NCBI RefSeq assembly: GCF_040954835.1
Contig: NC_090714.1
Span: 5,506,501-5,570,500, forward strand
Direction of reading: 5' to 3'
Length of the DNA: 64,000 bases
Source: Lepisosteus oculatus
Taxonomy: Eukaryota > Chordata > Actinopteri > Semionotiformes > Lepisosteidae
Shown here: positions 1 to 13,739 of the stretch, piece after piece
Layout of the letters: each line of letters starts with the position of its first letter
Numbering within the stretch: the first letter of the stretch is position 1
Translations under genes and position numbers: made by a program
Notes under the pieces: model-generated
The model's input: the letters and a program-made list of their open reading frames with translations, nothing else
What the model was told of the DNA's origin: nothing
Database searches by the model: none

Positions 1-3000
1 TCAATACTGCTTACACACTGATTCTTACCACAGAACCTGTACGGACATACAGTAATTAGAGATAGTTAGGCAGGAAGTCTGTGTTAATTCTTAACTAATT
101 AACCTTTTCCTGACTTTACTGCCCCACAACACAGTGATATAAACAGCTGTACTGCAGTGGAGATTAATTTGTGACAGAATTTTGACCACAATTTAAAAAA
201 AAAAGACTGGGAAGCTTAACAAAAAAACAAACAAACCAAGAATCAGAATAAGAATAAACATTCTTCATTCAAAGACATCTAGCCATCAGTCTTAAATAAA
301 AACAGAATCATCACATTGAACCTAAAGGTCACAAATGAGGAATCTTCTGCCCATCTCGTGCAGTGCTCTAAACAGATCCCACACTGAATAAAACATCGGG
401 CTGCCAGTGTATACACGATAGTGCTTTACATGCAGGGTTAGCAACAGACAACAGGAATAATGGGACACAAGGACTAACTAATGTTAGTGTTAATCAGGCT
501 TTGCTTGTTGGTAAAACATAAGCATTTGGATAAGTTAGTGGCTGGAACCTGCAGACTTTCAATGCTTTTGTCAATGGGAAGTGATGGTGATAAACCCCCA
601 TTTTTTAGTTCTGAAATAAATCCATTTGGGAGGTGGAATTGTCTACTATAAAGTATCTCATGAAATGCCATGACTGAACATTAATAACTGTGACATTATT
701 TGCAGGGTCTGTCTGCCCCATAAACCACAAGTCTCGCTCTCTCATTTACAGAGACGATAAAGGCAGCTAGTTAACATCCTATAAATGTACAATAACCAGG
801 GATGATGACAGCCTAAAAAAAAAACAGGAAGAAATAACCACAAAACCAGAAAATGGTTTGAGAAAGACTAGTGGTTGCAGTTGTGCTGCACAAAGCAAGT
901 CACACATGACTAGTCCAAATCTAAAATTTCAAACATTGGCATTTTTTTCCCCCAAATCCTTTAGGAGAGGATGTGTACAATGAACCTTAAAAGAAACTGG
1001 CTCATAACTTGCCTAACAGCTGCAGCTGGACAAATGGAAGCCACATAAACAAGAATATATAAATATTGCACAATAATATATGAGGCACAGTTACACAGCA
1101 ATGGGGAAATACAACTGAGACCACAAAGCTAGGAATATAAAAGGTGGAGTAAAAACACCAGGAGCACAGTGCGTTTAGGGAAAAGGCAGAAGTGTATTTA
1201 AAAAGAAAAATCATAATGGTGCCAAGAGATTAAACATAAAATATTAAACAGGCCTCTTGTCCAACTGAAGTATTCTGATTTGTTTTGAGTGCTACAGGAG
1301 ATGGGCAGAATAACCTCTGCATTGGAGATCTCCAGCCTAACGCGTGTTCAAAAGGCTTTCCACATCTTCCCGTTTAACGGACTACACCATCTAGGACTTT
1401 AAATTTCGCGGCGGTAGAGTGATCCGCGGATTATCATCTCGGAAATGAGCTCAAAGTGTATTCACAACAAACTTCGGCCAACACACAAAAAAAAAAAACA
1501 GAACATTGGGCTTTCCTTTCCCCGCTGTAAGATGAATCCAGAGATAAAAGGATTTACACAACAGACGGCCTCCGTCAGGCAAGACCATGCCATCCTCCGC
1601 TGAACCCAGGTGGCAGTCAAAGCACGCCCAGGGTCAGTTCCCAATCCGCAGATAAGGAAATCGCCACTGTCCAGCACTCACAAGATTGCCGTGGAGAATA
1701 ATACCATCTAAAACAAACCTGACTGCACCTAGGCTGAAGCTTGTTTCATTCTTAGCTAATGGTGTTCTTGGCTAGGCAAGTGTACCATTTTCTTTAACTA
1801 AGGACATGGTGAGGGACTCCTCCTGGCAGATTGATCTAGCTAGATGAATGTATAACATATACAAAGACTGTATCCGTAGCTACACACAAATACACAAGCT
1901 ACCACCGATTGTCATTTTCAAAGAATGAACGCCACTGATGTCCCTCAGTGTTACAAGAGTTCAAAAGCTTCATCTACCAATCAACCTCTAGGGTAACTTA
2001 TACACTATCTGACTTTTTAAAAAGCTGCAAAAATTAGCACTTTGGAAATGACAGGAAAGAGGTAAGGAACTTGTTAAACAGCTGTGAGAATGTTGTTTTG
2101 TATAGGTCAATACAGTACAAACAAACCCTAAATGAATAGGCAATGTCATGTCTTAATCTTCCTTAAATAAAACTATACAGTATTCTGCCACTTTTTCACA
2201 ACTTCGGTATTAAATTACACACAAACCAGGCTTAAACTAACTGTCAAATAATTTTTCCTCAATATAGATTTTCCATAATCAAAGCACAAAAAAAGGTCAA
2301 GATGCTGAGCTATGAGGAAGAAACCCCCATCTGATTTGGTGACACGAGGTATATCACCACCTGGTCAGAAGTCTCTGACTCACTGTACTGCTGCACTGCT
2401 AAATGCATGCAGTACATACAGATGAAGGAGCTGCACACAAAACAGGTTCCGTTTTATACAAAGACAAGGGATATCTACATACTAGTTACAATCTTAATGA
2501 TGTGTGTATATCAACACACCAATTTTGTTGTTTTCTGCAGTCATTAAAGTTCTATACATTATGAAGGATGTAATGATCAGGGCATCTCCAGTTATCCTTT
2601 TACCTTTATTTGAATTGCCAATGTGCACTCTAAGCCTGTTTTTAATCATACGTACAATAACTATCCAACGATTTTTTAAAAACAAACTGAATAAGAAATA
2701 CTATAAATACTAAAGGGACTCCTAAGTGTAGTAAATGAAAAACTGAGGATGTCAAATCAAGATATACCAAGCATTTTCAAGCCCTGTCAAAGAATTAACT
2801 GGAATACAACAGTACTTACCATAGAAAGACAAATAAACATGATTGTGTACATTTTAGACCTGAATGCCGAGAAAAAACAATTTCTCCAAACTCGGGCCTT
2901 CTCCCTTTACCAAAAAACAGACCTTACTTTAGCATGAAGGAGAAGCACCAATTTTAAAATACCCCATTACTTGCCTGCCTAGCTATTTATGAATATAAAA

Positions 3001-5700
3001 TGAACGACTGCTTATAAAACGACACTTGAGAGGTTATGCTGTAACTTTTCTCCTAAAACCAACATGCAGCGTGAAAATATCACTGGAGGTATTTCAAAAA
3101 ATCTTCAAAACACTCAGAGGATTTAAAAATGTTTTTTTTTTCCCCCCAGAATAACAGTGCAGTTCATGTACTTCTATCATCTCTGCCTGAGCACCCCAAG
3201 GCAGAGTCAGGCGACCAGCTGTCACCTCTGCGTGACATTCCTCTCACAAGCAGCACCCCTGCGTCTTTCTGTCAAGTCCTTTCTATAAGCCAGACTCAAC
3301 TGCAAAAAAAACTGTTTTAAATCAAAATGTCATGACACTTATTTAAGAGGCCGCTTTCAGAATGCTGTTCTTTCATAATGGGGCACTAAAAAGGATTGTA
3401 TTGAAGACATCAGAAGGGGGGAAAAGCCCACACTGACGCTGCAGTAATGCAGGCTGTACACACTGTCATGTGTAACGTAACAGGAGAACATCACCCGGCC
3501 TGATCTTACTAGGTCAGTGCACGCACCTGCACACGGTTTTAGGCAAAGACACATCTCTGTGTAATGCAACACCAATGCAGCTAAGAGTGATGTACACGTG
3601 CCCAGCAAACACTGATGCAGCAGTGTGAACGCCACACAGGAACTTCAGGTGAGCGAAGGACAGGCCTCACATTTTCAAGTCAGGATCTGCAACGAAATCA
3701 CTGCACAATGTGCACAGCATGCTGGGAACACTCGTGGGTAATTCCAGTCTGCCCAGGCGTGTACAGAAGTATAACGGTCTACAAAGCATTTTGTTTTTAC
3801 ATTTTCGACAAGGCAGGATATTGGTGATGGAGTTATTCTAGTAACATCCAAATGTGATTAACTTATAGAGAAAATAAATTCTTCAATAAAGCCATTAACA
3901 TGGGCTTAGTCCTAAACTCCCAGTTTTAAAAGTCTAGAATACTTCCATGACCACTTGACCAGTATAGCTGATTTTAGCATCCGACACAGGCAAATATACA
4001 CTCTTCAGCCCAGAAGCGTCATCTCAGTTCAATTACAAGCTTGCACATTTAAACACATTAGCAGAGGAAAAGAAAAAGGTAAATGTCGGTGTCAGAAGAG
4101 GTTTTCATTACCCTTGCGTGCAATCGACTTGCTCCCATCCTCACCAGAGCATAAAATGACTTTCTGCTCACACATGCTGCTGGCTAACTCACCATCTGGC
4201 CCTACCAAAGGCTGAGGCTCAAGAACACAAACGGCTCTGGCTATCTGTTTAAAATGGATTCCTGTGGGCAGACTGGAGAATGAAGTAAAAAAAATCAATT
4301 TTAAAATCAATACCATGTTAAGAAAACATGAGTAATTTAAACATCTGCAACCCTCTGCTTTCATTACATATGTGAAAACATAAAAGCCTAAGGAGGAGAC
4401 AGTGTAGAATAGAGAGCATTTGTAGGGAACTTGTGGTCATTTACAACAGCCTGGAATGAAGACTTAGATTTTTATACAGATTTACATTAGATTGCAATTA
4501 GATCACCTAAAAAGGTCCAAAATAAAGTCTCAATTGTCACTGGTAATTCCTTTCCTGGGGTTGGAAAAATACCAATCTTGATAAAAAAAATGGATGGAAC
4601 AAATTGCACACTTAACTAAGATTATACACTAGAAGAAAATAAACAATGTAATTTTACAGAGGTTGATATAAACTGTACACCTTTACTAGCTAGGGAAGGC
4701 AGTAATTCTTAAGAGATTTTACAGACATTAAAACAGAAGCTTCTGTGGACTCTGTCACATTCACCCCTTCTCGTACAATCCCTCCGAATGCTCTTCAATG
4801 GAGGGCATTACTCAAGGTGACATTCCACATCAATAAAATCGCAATTTAACTTCACACCATTTCTCTTCTGAAATAAGCTCCTCAAGAGTGATGCTGGGAG
4901 ACACTGTGGAGAACACAACTGGCAAAGTTAAACTACCTCCACTGAACACCCAACTAGCCATGATCATGATTAAGGTTTTAGTTTCAGTTTTTCAATTGCA
5001 TCATATGTAGGCTTGGCTAACTGACACACTGTCAGCTGTTTATCGTGGATAACTATTCTATAATGGAGGACAAATAATAAACACCAGATATAAAAAGTCA
5101 GCAGCTGTAGTTACACATCGGGCTGCACTACAGTTCCAGTATAGACAATACAGTTTAGATGTATCCCTGACATAAGATGGAAGAAATAAGCACTTCCAGC
5201 AGGGGTAAACATTTCAGAAACAGGACACCAAGAATGAAGACCCAGGGTTCTTCAAATCTATAAAAATAAAAGGAGAAGCTCATTTTCCTCAATGGGTTCT
5301 TCCTGGGGAATTTTAAACACAAAGGGCACACTGTCCAAAATGATACCAGACATTCTTCCCAGAATTTGTAATGTACGAGTTCATTGGCACAGAACATCTG
5401 CGACTATCACTGTGACAAGGCCTTGAGCACACAAGCCAACTTCAATGAATTATAAAACAAAGAAACTGTTGGAAGAGCTTAACCCTAAGAAGGCTGAACT
5501 TTAACCACTGATGTCTTTGAGGCACCCAGGTGAGATGTGCCCTAACCAGAGAAGATCTCCAAGAAATACAGCTGGTGGAAATATGGGTTCTTGCGGTCTG
5601 TACAATCGGATTATAAAACAATCCTTCGTTATAAATGAGGGAAAGCAATATTTCTAGGCAATTCGAAATTGGGGTTTACGTTTGTAACAGGATTTTGACA
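1..5700. other. AT-rich stretch without recognisable exons
   Basis: I recognise no coding exon, RNA gene or full-length transposon here. All open frames are short (under about 95 codons) and none resembles a known family. Long A-runs on the plus strand (near 197, 816 and 1490) make the minus strand T-rich. Together with the low repeat content and the promoter-like CpG patch to the right, this would fit untranslated sequence or first-intron sequence of a minus-strand gene. That is inference only. Confidence 0.4.
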
Positions 5701-5869
5701 CGCTGGTGAAGAGGCCAAATTTAAATTCTCCACTTGTGACACCTTAAGTAAATCATTATGTAAAACCTCCGCAGCTAATCAAGCCTTATGTATGTTTTAC
5801 AACGTATTTTACCGTGTAGTGCCAGAAAATGGCTTCCTTTCTCCTTTTTTTTATTCTCGCTAAAACCAG

Positions 5870-7150
5870 TCATTCCCCTGCAGTCATATGACTCACTACG
5901 GGGACTCCCCTCCTCTCGCAAACCGGAGCGCCGACGGAAATGGTCGAAGATGGCGTCAAAGTCAGGGTAGGAGCCCGAAGGGGCAACGAGGGTGGCGCGT
6001 GCCCCTGCTCGTGTGACAGCCCGAGGAAGGACGAACCTTTCCGGAAACTGCCGAACAGGCAACCCAAAGCAACACTCGACCCCCCCGCCGCCATCCAATG
6101 ATCCCAATTAAACAATTACTCGCCTTTTGTTGATTTAAATGTCTTAACTGTGAAGCAATGCGGTCCACTCAGAGGTTAGCACAGGGAAGGGATATGAAAG
6201 ACCCGAGTCCCAGTGATTCAGTTACACGACAGGATTTCATTACAGCCTGCCCGGACAGGCAAAACAGCAGCACGGTCGTGAGCTAGCTGTATTTTGCAAA
6301 GATGACGCTCCTAGGCATTGCACAAACCAATCGGCTAAGAATTATTGACCGTGAAGAAAGGTACTGCCAACACCATTCACAGGGGTTCAGCTGCGATGCA
6401 TGTATAAAATGAAGGCAACGAAAGTCCCTTGCAGAATTAAATTATTCCAAGAACGACGCAATACTGAGCGCCACAGCTACCAGTATCTACCAGTGGTAAT
6501 AATTTTACTAACACAGCACGGTACCACTTGCAAGCAGGAATCAACTACGTGCCCAAAATTAATCTAAGAAATTTAACAGTAAATCGGGCTTTTTCTCAGA
6601 CGGAGCTCGCGAACGTCAAAGGCAACGTCACCCTTCATGAAAAACGCTTCTCCCCCACTCACCAGAAGACAAAACCAGGCATCAAACCCTCCCCAAGAAT
6701 CAACAGACATTGCCACAGTCGTTTACAAAGGAATCAAGAGATTACGATTATTCAGATTTTTGTGAAGAAAAGTGAATTACCGCTGAACACCATCGCCGCA
6801 GAGGCGCCCATCACCGCGAAGAATGGGGAGTACTCGGGACTTTCGGAGGACATTGCTTTTCGCTCTCACACTCTGTACAAAAAAACAAAGGAAATACAAA
6901 AAGTACGAAGCGTTTCCTGTCTAAAACTGATTTCTGTCTGTAAAACGCTTCCGACTCGTCGCTAGAAACATAAATCGGTGAAACGCAGGCTTGACAACAG
7001 ACAGTATGTGAGCGAGTCCCGATCTCCTCTCAGATAAATACCGGCGCAGCAGCACAAAATGGCGAAGCGGAAAATGTCACCTGACCTGCCGTCTGGACTC
7101 ACACCAACTCCAATCCGTGGGGGAGACGTAACAGGAATCGTTTTCATTTT
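5870..7150. promoter_or_regulatory. CpG-dense promoter-like region
   Basis: CpG dinucleotides are frequent at 5870-6110 and again at 6590-7150, while the flanks are CpG-poor. Two YY1-like motifs (ATGGCG preceded by A-rich sequence) lie at about 5946 and 7056, both on the plus strand. This pattern is typical of a housekeeping promoter, possibly bidirectional. I cannot name the gene it serves: no convincing exon follows on the right before tbc1d24, and the gene could run off the left edge. Confidence 0.5.
5946..5968 (+). promoter_or_regulatory. TISU-like start motif followed by a possible splice donor
   Basis: The plus strand reads GAAGATGGCG at 5946-5955, which fits the TISU consensus (SAASATGGCGGC) except at the last two positions. 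TISU combines a YY1 site with a start codon very close to the transcription start. The ATG at 5950 opens M-A-S-K-S, and a GT that could be a donor (AGG then GTAGGA) follows at 5967. If real, this is a tiny first coding exon of a plus-strand gene. I found no partner exon, so the coding claim is weak. Confidence 0.3.
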
Positions 7151-7199
7151 TCGGTGTCGTATTAACTTCAAACTAACATTCGCCACTAAATCAGGCTTA

Positions 7200-10100
7200 A
7201 GTTGAAATACAAAGCTAACGTTTTTTTTAAAATGCTGATCTTTCCTTCTCTTCGCATTTTTATTGATGTGTCATAGACTTAAACTCCCCCCTATTACGTT
7301 TTGTGGTAGTATGGTCCTCTGCGGGCTGGACCTGTGTGAAGTGTAAAGCTACCCCACTCCAATAGCGGGGGTAAATGGGCAAATGATCAAGTTCGTATGA
7401 GGAATATAAATAGTTTATGTAATTTTTTTTCTCCTCGATAATTAGTTCATGTGTTCATTGCATAAGGCACAACCGTAGGTTGAATTCGCAGGGAAAAACC
7501 GACGCCTCCCCCTCACGCGTAATTGTCATCACTAATAAAGTACACCTTTTTCTGTATTTACTCGATTATCTTTTTTTTGGTTTAATCGGGTTTTATCGTG
7601 TGACAGTCCAAGGCGGGGGAATGCAACGTTAAGGCTCAACTGTCATTTAAAAACGGGAATTTAAAATTGCTTCACTACGCTGCAACGTGATGGCGATCTG
7701 CTGTTACTCCAAATTATAAGCCTCTACAAACGCATTATAAAGTAGTGACAAGTCGTGTCACAGTATTTCACAATGTCACCACTGCCTACTATATTAGAAT
7801 CGGAATACCATCTAATTAAATAATTGTTTACTAGGTATTAAAACGTAATAGCAAACATCGCTTTACTATACAGTATATACCAGTAAAATGTTGATGTAGT
7901 TTACACACCGTGACTGCATTTATACACCAGCATCCAACAACTCGACGTAGCCGAATTCATAAACGACTGAATTTTTCAGGCCTATTTGTGTGCAGGTTTT
8001 ATTACCATAAGTAATAAAATGACTCCAAAACGCCAGGCATTATTCGTGACTGCCTTGTTCGTAACTGCAGTATCAGCGCATTACAATAGTTTCACTATCG
8101 GCAATGCTACGACGGTATTGGTACTGTACCATTACTACTACATATAGAAGCAGTAGAATTGAAAAAAGACCACATCTTGGGAGTCTGGAAACAATGGCCG
8201 GCCAACTCGTGATAGAACTCATGACCTGACTGAGAAAGAAGAGGAAGTGCATGTTCTATAGGGGATTGCTAAATCCAAATAAAATGGAATTTGTTTGTGA
8301 AACTAGTGGAAATTCCTACATGGGCCCATTCTTAAAATAAAAAAAAAATCTTGCTTTCATTCTCAGCCATTCACATGTTCATCTTATGCACGCGCGTGTT
8401 AGTATATGGAATTTTTGTTGTCTCCTTCTATGCACGTTTTTAAGTATTTAGATAATGTTAAATCCATGGTAAAGGGCTAGATGGGCCACATGGCTTCATC
8501 TTGTGTGGAACTGTTCTTATGTATTATAAACAAACAGCTGGGAGTCCTTCGTGAATGGCTTTGTGCCAGAAACAAGTTCTTGCTGCGCTGCATTCGGTCT
8601 TCAGTGATCTGCGTGCATGTGATTTGCAAGGGGTCATCCCTTCTTGACCCCAGCCAGGCCCTGAACAGGGTTGTGGAACGGGAGATCTCACTGCCAAGCT
8701 CTGTGAGAGTGAAGGTGTGGGGGGTCAGAGGTTTCCACTCAGGCTGAGAGCGCGTTCAGCGCAACGCTGGTGCAGCTTTTCCCCCTGTATCATTTCTGCT
8801 TTCCAGACAATCAGGACATCTGCGGCCATTTCCAGCAAACAGAAGCAAATGCTTGTGTGTATGTGTGTGTGTGAGAAAGTTGTAACCTCACTTCAAGCAG
8901 TGAGTCTTACACCCCCCAGCCTCCCCACTTCAAAGACTGTGTGGCATCGGGCCACAGAAATAAAGGCTCAGCTTGTGCCAGTGTTTAAATCACCACCTAC
9001 TGTACCTTCACCCCAGTTTTTTTTTCCATTATTGGTAAATATCCTTTTGTTGGCAAGCCCTTGGTGATTCTCTGTTTGCTCATTCAGTTTAGTTGGTCTC
9101 CAGTCAAGCCAATAAACTGCTAGAGCCGTTCTTTCCTATACTCAGTGGGAAGGAAACAAGTGGGACGCAGGCTTCAGCACTCCATGCTTAAACAAACGGA
9201 AGGTTTATGAATAGAACCTGTTGTTCTCGGCTTCAGCTCTGTGTCTTAGAAAACACACTATGGCTTTTGTAGCACTTTCATTGCCAGTAATAAAGTGCAT
9301 TTTAATTTCATTAAAATTCTTCCTAAGTTGCACAGTGCAGCTATTTCTTTGGTGTAACACTGATGGCATTTCGATATTCCTTCAGGTGTTTTGTCAGTAG
9401 CACACTGGGGCATTTTGTCCTGGTGACAAGCATACATTTCAGCCACCAGAACTTTTATCCCAGAATTGCTTTTACACGCACTTTGTGACAACATGCACCA
9501 TGTGTGTTGAGAGCACCCTGCACTTCTACTGTAAGCTGGAATCCTGCTTTTCCAGGAAAGCCTTTCCTTTCCCTCCCTCAGACCTGTTTTGTTTATATGA
9601 ACACATGCAACATGATGAACAGGATCTCTTCTCTGATGGAATCTTCGTTCAGATTCTGGTATCGAGGTCCTAATAAACCTGTTTGGTGAGCTGGCTGGCA
9701 TTTTGAATACATGATATGCTGTGGATCTTGCTCTCCAGGGGCCCACAGGTAAATCTAGAACTAGTCTGGCCCTTCAGTGCATAGTCTCAGGCTTTTAGAA
9801 CTCCTTGAAGAAATTGCAGCAGGTAAATCAAATCACCGACGTGTTTTTGAAGCATGTCTCCATTACTCCTTCTATAACATATGCGGTACCTGCACCACTC
9901 AGAAAGAGAAATATACATAATTTCAGTAATTACGGCTAGCATTTTGGAGGTTACTGGCTGTGCACTTTGAAGATGGCCCCAAAAAACCCTGTCTGATATT
10001 TGGGGAGGAAAGTTACAAAATGGCTTTGGATTCCCAACGTTTATTGAGAATATTTCCTTCTGCAATTTAAAAGGTCCATTTTAGCACAAGCAAAGCATAC

Positions 10101-13100
10101 CGCCAATAATGCAAAACAACAACAATGCACTTCTTAAAGGTTAGTGTGCTTTAAGCATGGAGTATGGAACGGTACACAGTGGTTCTGTCGAATGACTAGA
10201 AAGCACTGCTACAGGCAATTACAGTAGTAAAGGCAAAGCATTCATGCTTATGGTCAATTCGGTTTTATTTTCTTGGATCTAGCATCTGAGATCATCTGAA
10301 GAAAGCCATATATTCCAGGGCTTCATCGGCAACAAAACCAAATCAATATTGATTAGAATATCGACAGTATTCGGTATGGGCTCTTCTCATTTTTGAAAGT
10401 CCATCCACTGTCAGAAAGTCACTGATTCCTATTGAGGGTCCCTGCAACCTGGGGTTTATCCCAAAAGAGCAGGGTGCGAGGCAGGACTACAACAAACATG
10501 GCTATCCAGTCCATCATGGTGCGGACACAGATGAAAAAACACCCATCAATCTCTGTCTAAAGCACCCAGAGAAAAGAAATGCCAGCATCTGAACATAAAG
10601 AAAATGGGACCGTGGAGGTCACAGGAGGGGCTATGGGCTGTATGTACAGTACAGTGATCTAGGTACAGGAAAACGAGCAACAGGGCTGGATCTTTAAGAA
10701 GGCAGGATTTATCTCCTAGCCTCTTCAAATCACAGCCTAGCCCTAGTTTAAACTTCCTGTCTTCAAGGGGAACCTAGGATATTTGTCCTGTCCCAGAGAG
10801 ATACGACTGAAGTTCTACCGTGCCAGGAGCTGTATAAGGAGTGGTGGTCGTTTCAGCCTCATCAGCTACCAGCTCCTTCCGGATGCCCGGGTCTTAGAAA
10901 ATGATCAGGCAGCTGAAAACCTCTCTGTTTATAATGAACTCTTTAAAAAGGGATTATGTTTGCAAAGAGACTGATTTTTCTAAGAACTTGGAACAATGGA
11001 ACAATTGTTCCAGAAGCAGAAGTCTTCTGCTTCTTGGTTCAGGGCGGGTGACACACTGTGGTTTTGAACTCCAGTGGTGGAAACCACAAGCACGAGCATA
11101 TTCGTTTACCTGCCCGTCAACCTGTCGAGACTTGATTTTGAAACCTGGAGCCGAACTGACCCTGTCGGTTTCGATCTAGACCAGCTGAAACAACAGCCAA
11201 TCCAGATCAGACAACCTTCCGCGAACGGCTCTCACTCTGACATTGTCACCCAACTCTGGCCCCAGACAGACAAGGCCACCTCACTCTTCTTTATTCCTGC
11301 CAGACCTGTATGAAGAAAAAGTGGAGGCAGCCTAATCTCTGTATGTCCTGGGAGTCTTGTGCTGTTCTAGTTACACCTGAGCCCAGACTGCTACTACCTC
11401 CAAACTCACAGCTGTGTCACGTAGCTACACTGTCTAAGCCCCTCTCAGCAATGACTCGTCTGCTTTTATAGGTACTCCTCCCTAACTACCGATCACCATG
11501 GCTACCAGACAGATCCACCTCAACAGCTGGCGCTTGTCCTGAACGCTGCACTAGAATGCCTTTAAATCGAACACTACAGGAGAAACGAATGACACCCCCG
11601 TGCTCCTGTGGAAGACCGAGATATTTCTATGTCAGTGTGAAAGGCGAATTAAATCTCCAATACGATTCCAACGAAACGTCATTCACAGCACTCCGACAGC
11701 AAACCCCCATCGCCTCTTCCTCCCAGTCCCACAATGTGTGATAATCCCTCGTGTGGGAAAAGAAAAATGAACTGCTCTCAAAGCATAATTTACATTGCTA
11801 GTCCACACACTGGGCAGGGCTGTTATAAAAGCTCTAGAGAGGTGACATTAATAACTGTTGCACAGTTGCCATTTTGTAAAGGCTGGTCCGCGTCATCGGG
11901 GTGACATCTTTTTCAGATGGAGGGTAGCTGTAATATGCACATCTGTCGTATTTTAGCGCCTGCTTTAGCTTCTCTCTCTTTTTTTTTTGCCATTTTCTAA
12001 TATGGTTTAATATTCTAAAGTTCCTGGTGCTTTTGTCGATTTAAAACGTACTGCGTAGGCATCCAGTGGCTTTTTACCAGCAGAGTGGTGCATAAATATT
12101 TTAAGAAGTCAAGAAATCAACCATTTTGGAGAATGGTGCAGATGTCAGAAAGCACTGGAGATAGACAACACTGACCAAACCAACGGAGTAAGTAGGCTTT
12201 GCATTGATTGGTGCAGAAACATCTATTTCGTCTTTTAAATAAGAACATTATTTTGTGTGGGCGGCCTGTGATGTCCAAGTCGTTTTTGATGGGAATATGA
12301 TGGTGAAAAATGGATCACTCGTGCATCCTGCTTCCCCTTTCATCCTACCCCCTGGATCTTACTTAATTTGCACCCCCATGGGCTGATAAAACTCATCTGT
12401 GCCTGCTTGGTGGGTAGAGAGACAATTGGTGCAACGGGGAAATCCCTCCCCTTTACACAAACCAGGGATACAACAAAACACAAACTAGCGTGCTCACACA
12501 AGCATAAAGATGGTCCCCCCTCTAGCTCTTGTGCGAGCAATTTAAAGTGAACCCAGGATTTAATCCCCTAATCCCAACCCCTGGAAGAGTGGATAGACAG
12601 GCTCGCAAACGGTGAAGGCTTAAGCATCTTACTTGTCGGCTGCAAATCCAGAATTTCAGCAATCTGCACACGGCATGGGCCACGAAGAGCGACTAAAAAT
12701 AGAATGGAAACGCGATGGCTTAGCAGCACAAGAATCCTGAATGAGTTTCATGGCTGTGACAGGCAGTAGGGCCTTCAAGCGAGGGGGAGATCATGGCTAC
12801 TGTGTCGGTATTGTGCACCCAAACATATATCACATGATTCAAAATACAAGAATTTGGTTTTCAACCTGAAATGGAGGCATGTGCCACACGAAGCACGCCG
12901 CTCTGGTCAACGTTTTGTTCCGTACAAATGACCTTCCGAGCGAACTGTCTGAACAGCGTCCTATTGCCGTTGAAAGGTCAGATGCCGGAGGAACGGACCT
13001 GTAGCATCCAGATCACGAAGAAAGTTGTTGTTTTTTTTCCCCCCTCTGTCAAAAGCCGTAGCGGTTTGGAGCAATCCAGTCTGAGACACCTGTCAGAGCT

Positions 13101-13440
13101 ATCCAGGCCAAACGCTGCTAAAATATTCATGAGCCCCAGCACGCCAACACTGCTTCAGCAGAGAAGGAGCACAGGCAGGGATGGACTTAAACTGTGGGGA
13201 AACTGCTTTCAAAGAAGAAGCCCAACTATTATTACAGGGTCCAGAAAATTTCACTCCCCGTGTATGCATACAGTCAGATGTTAAAGCATTTTTATCACAG
13301 GAGCAAAACTTACAGTAATCTGCAAGCCCTTTCCATATTTTCACCTTTAAAAACACGGCCCTGTTCACCTTTTTTTATGCCTCTTATGAGGATGTTTTTT
13401 GTTTGTAATTTCGGATTGATTTATTCTTGTTTCACACAGG
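7200..13440. other. Non-coding stretch, nothing recognised
   Basis: No exon, RNA gene or clear repeat copy was recognised. Open frames up to 162 codons exist (for example minus strand 9258-9746), but they have no recognisable domain and look like chance frames. A short TG-rich tract lies near 8855-8875. The sequence could be intergenic or intronic. Confidence 0.4.
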
Positions 13441-13472
13441 TAGGTAGGTTAGTTCCCCTTTTCAGCCCATAA

Positions 13473-13735
13473 AGGCCCATGGGGAGGAATGGGCCACCAT
13501 TTTTCTCAACCATCCGACGCTGGCGGTGCAGGTGCTGTGGTCAGCATCATGCTCCAGCTGGCCTATTACCCCCCGGTACTCATTTGGAAAGCAGGCTGAG
13601 TGGACCTGGGAGCTGTCTGGAAGGAATTAGAGTAAACTACATCGCTTGCCCCCTACCTGGTTTGAACCCGGGACCTCCCGGTCAGGAGCTACACACCCTT
13701 GCTGTCTGAGCTACCACAGCTCCTGTTTGTTCTCA
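13473..13735 (-). mobile_element. tRNA-headed SINE
   Basis: On the minus strand the first 70 bases look like a degraded tRNA gene. There is a box-A-like TAGCTCAGACAGCAAGG near 13720 and a box-B-like GGGTTCAAACC near 13670. The remaining roughly 190 bases have no tRNA cloverleaf partner, so this is a SINE head plus body rather than a functional tRNA. No target-site duplication was confirmed. Confidence 0.6.
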
Positions 13736-13739
13736 CATA

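Noticed and set aside
6528-6965. 145-codon plus-strand frame in the CpG patch
   Set aside because: No recognisable domain, ordinary composition, and no splice or family support. Stop-poor sequence in a CpG-rich area explains it.
9258-9746. 162-codon minus-strand frame
   Set aside because: No domain, no promoter or splice context; consistent with chance.
13660-13735. Functional tRNA gene
   Set aside because: Boxes A and B are present on the minus strand but there is no acceptor stem partner after box B. The sequence runs on into a SINE body.
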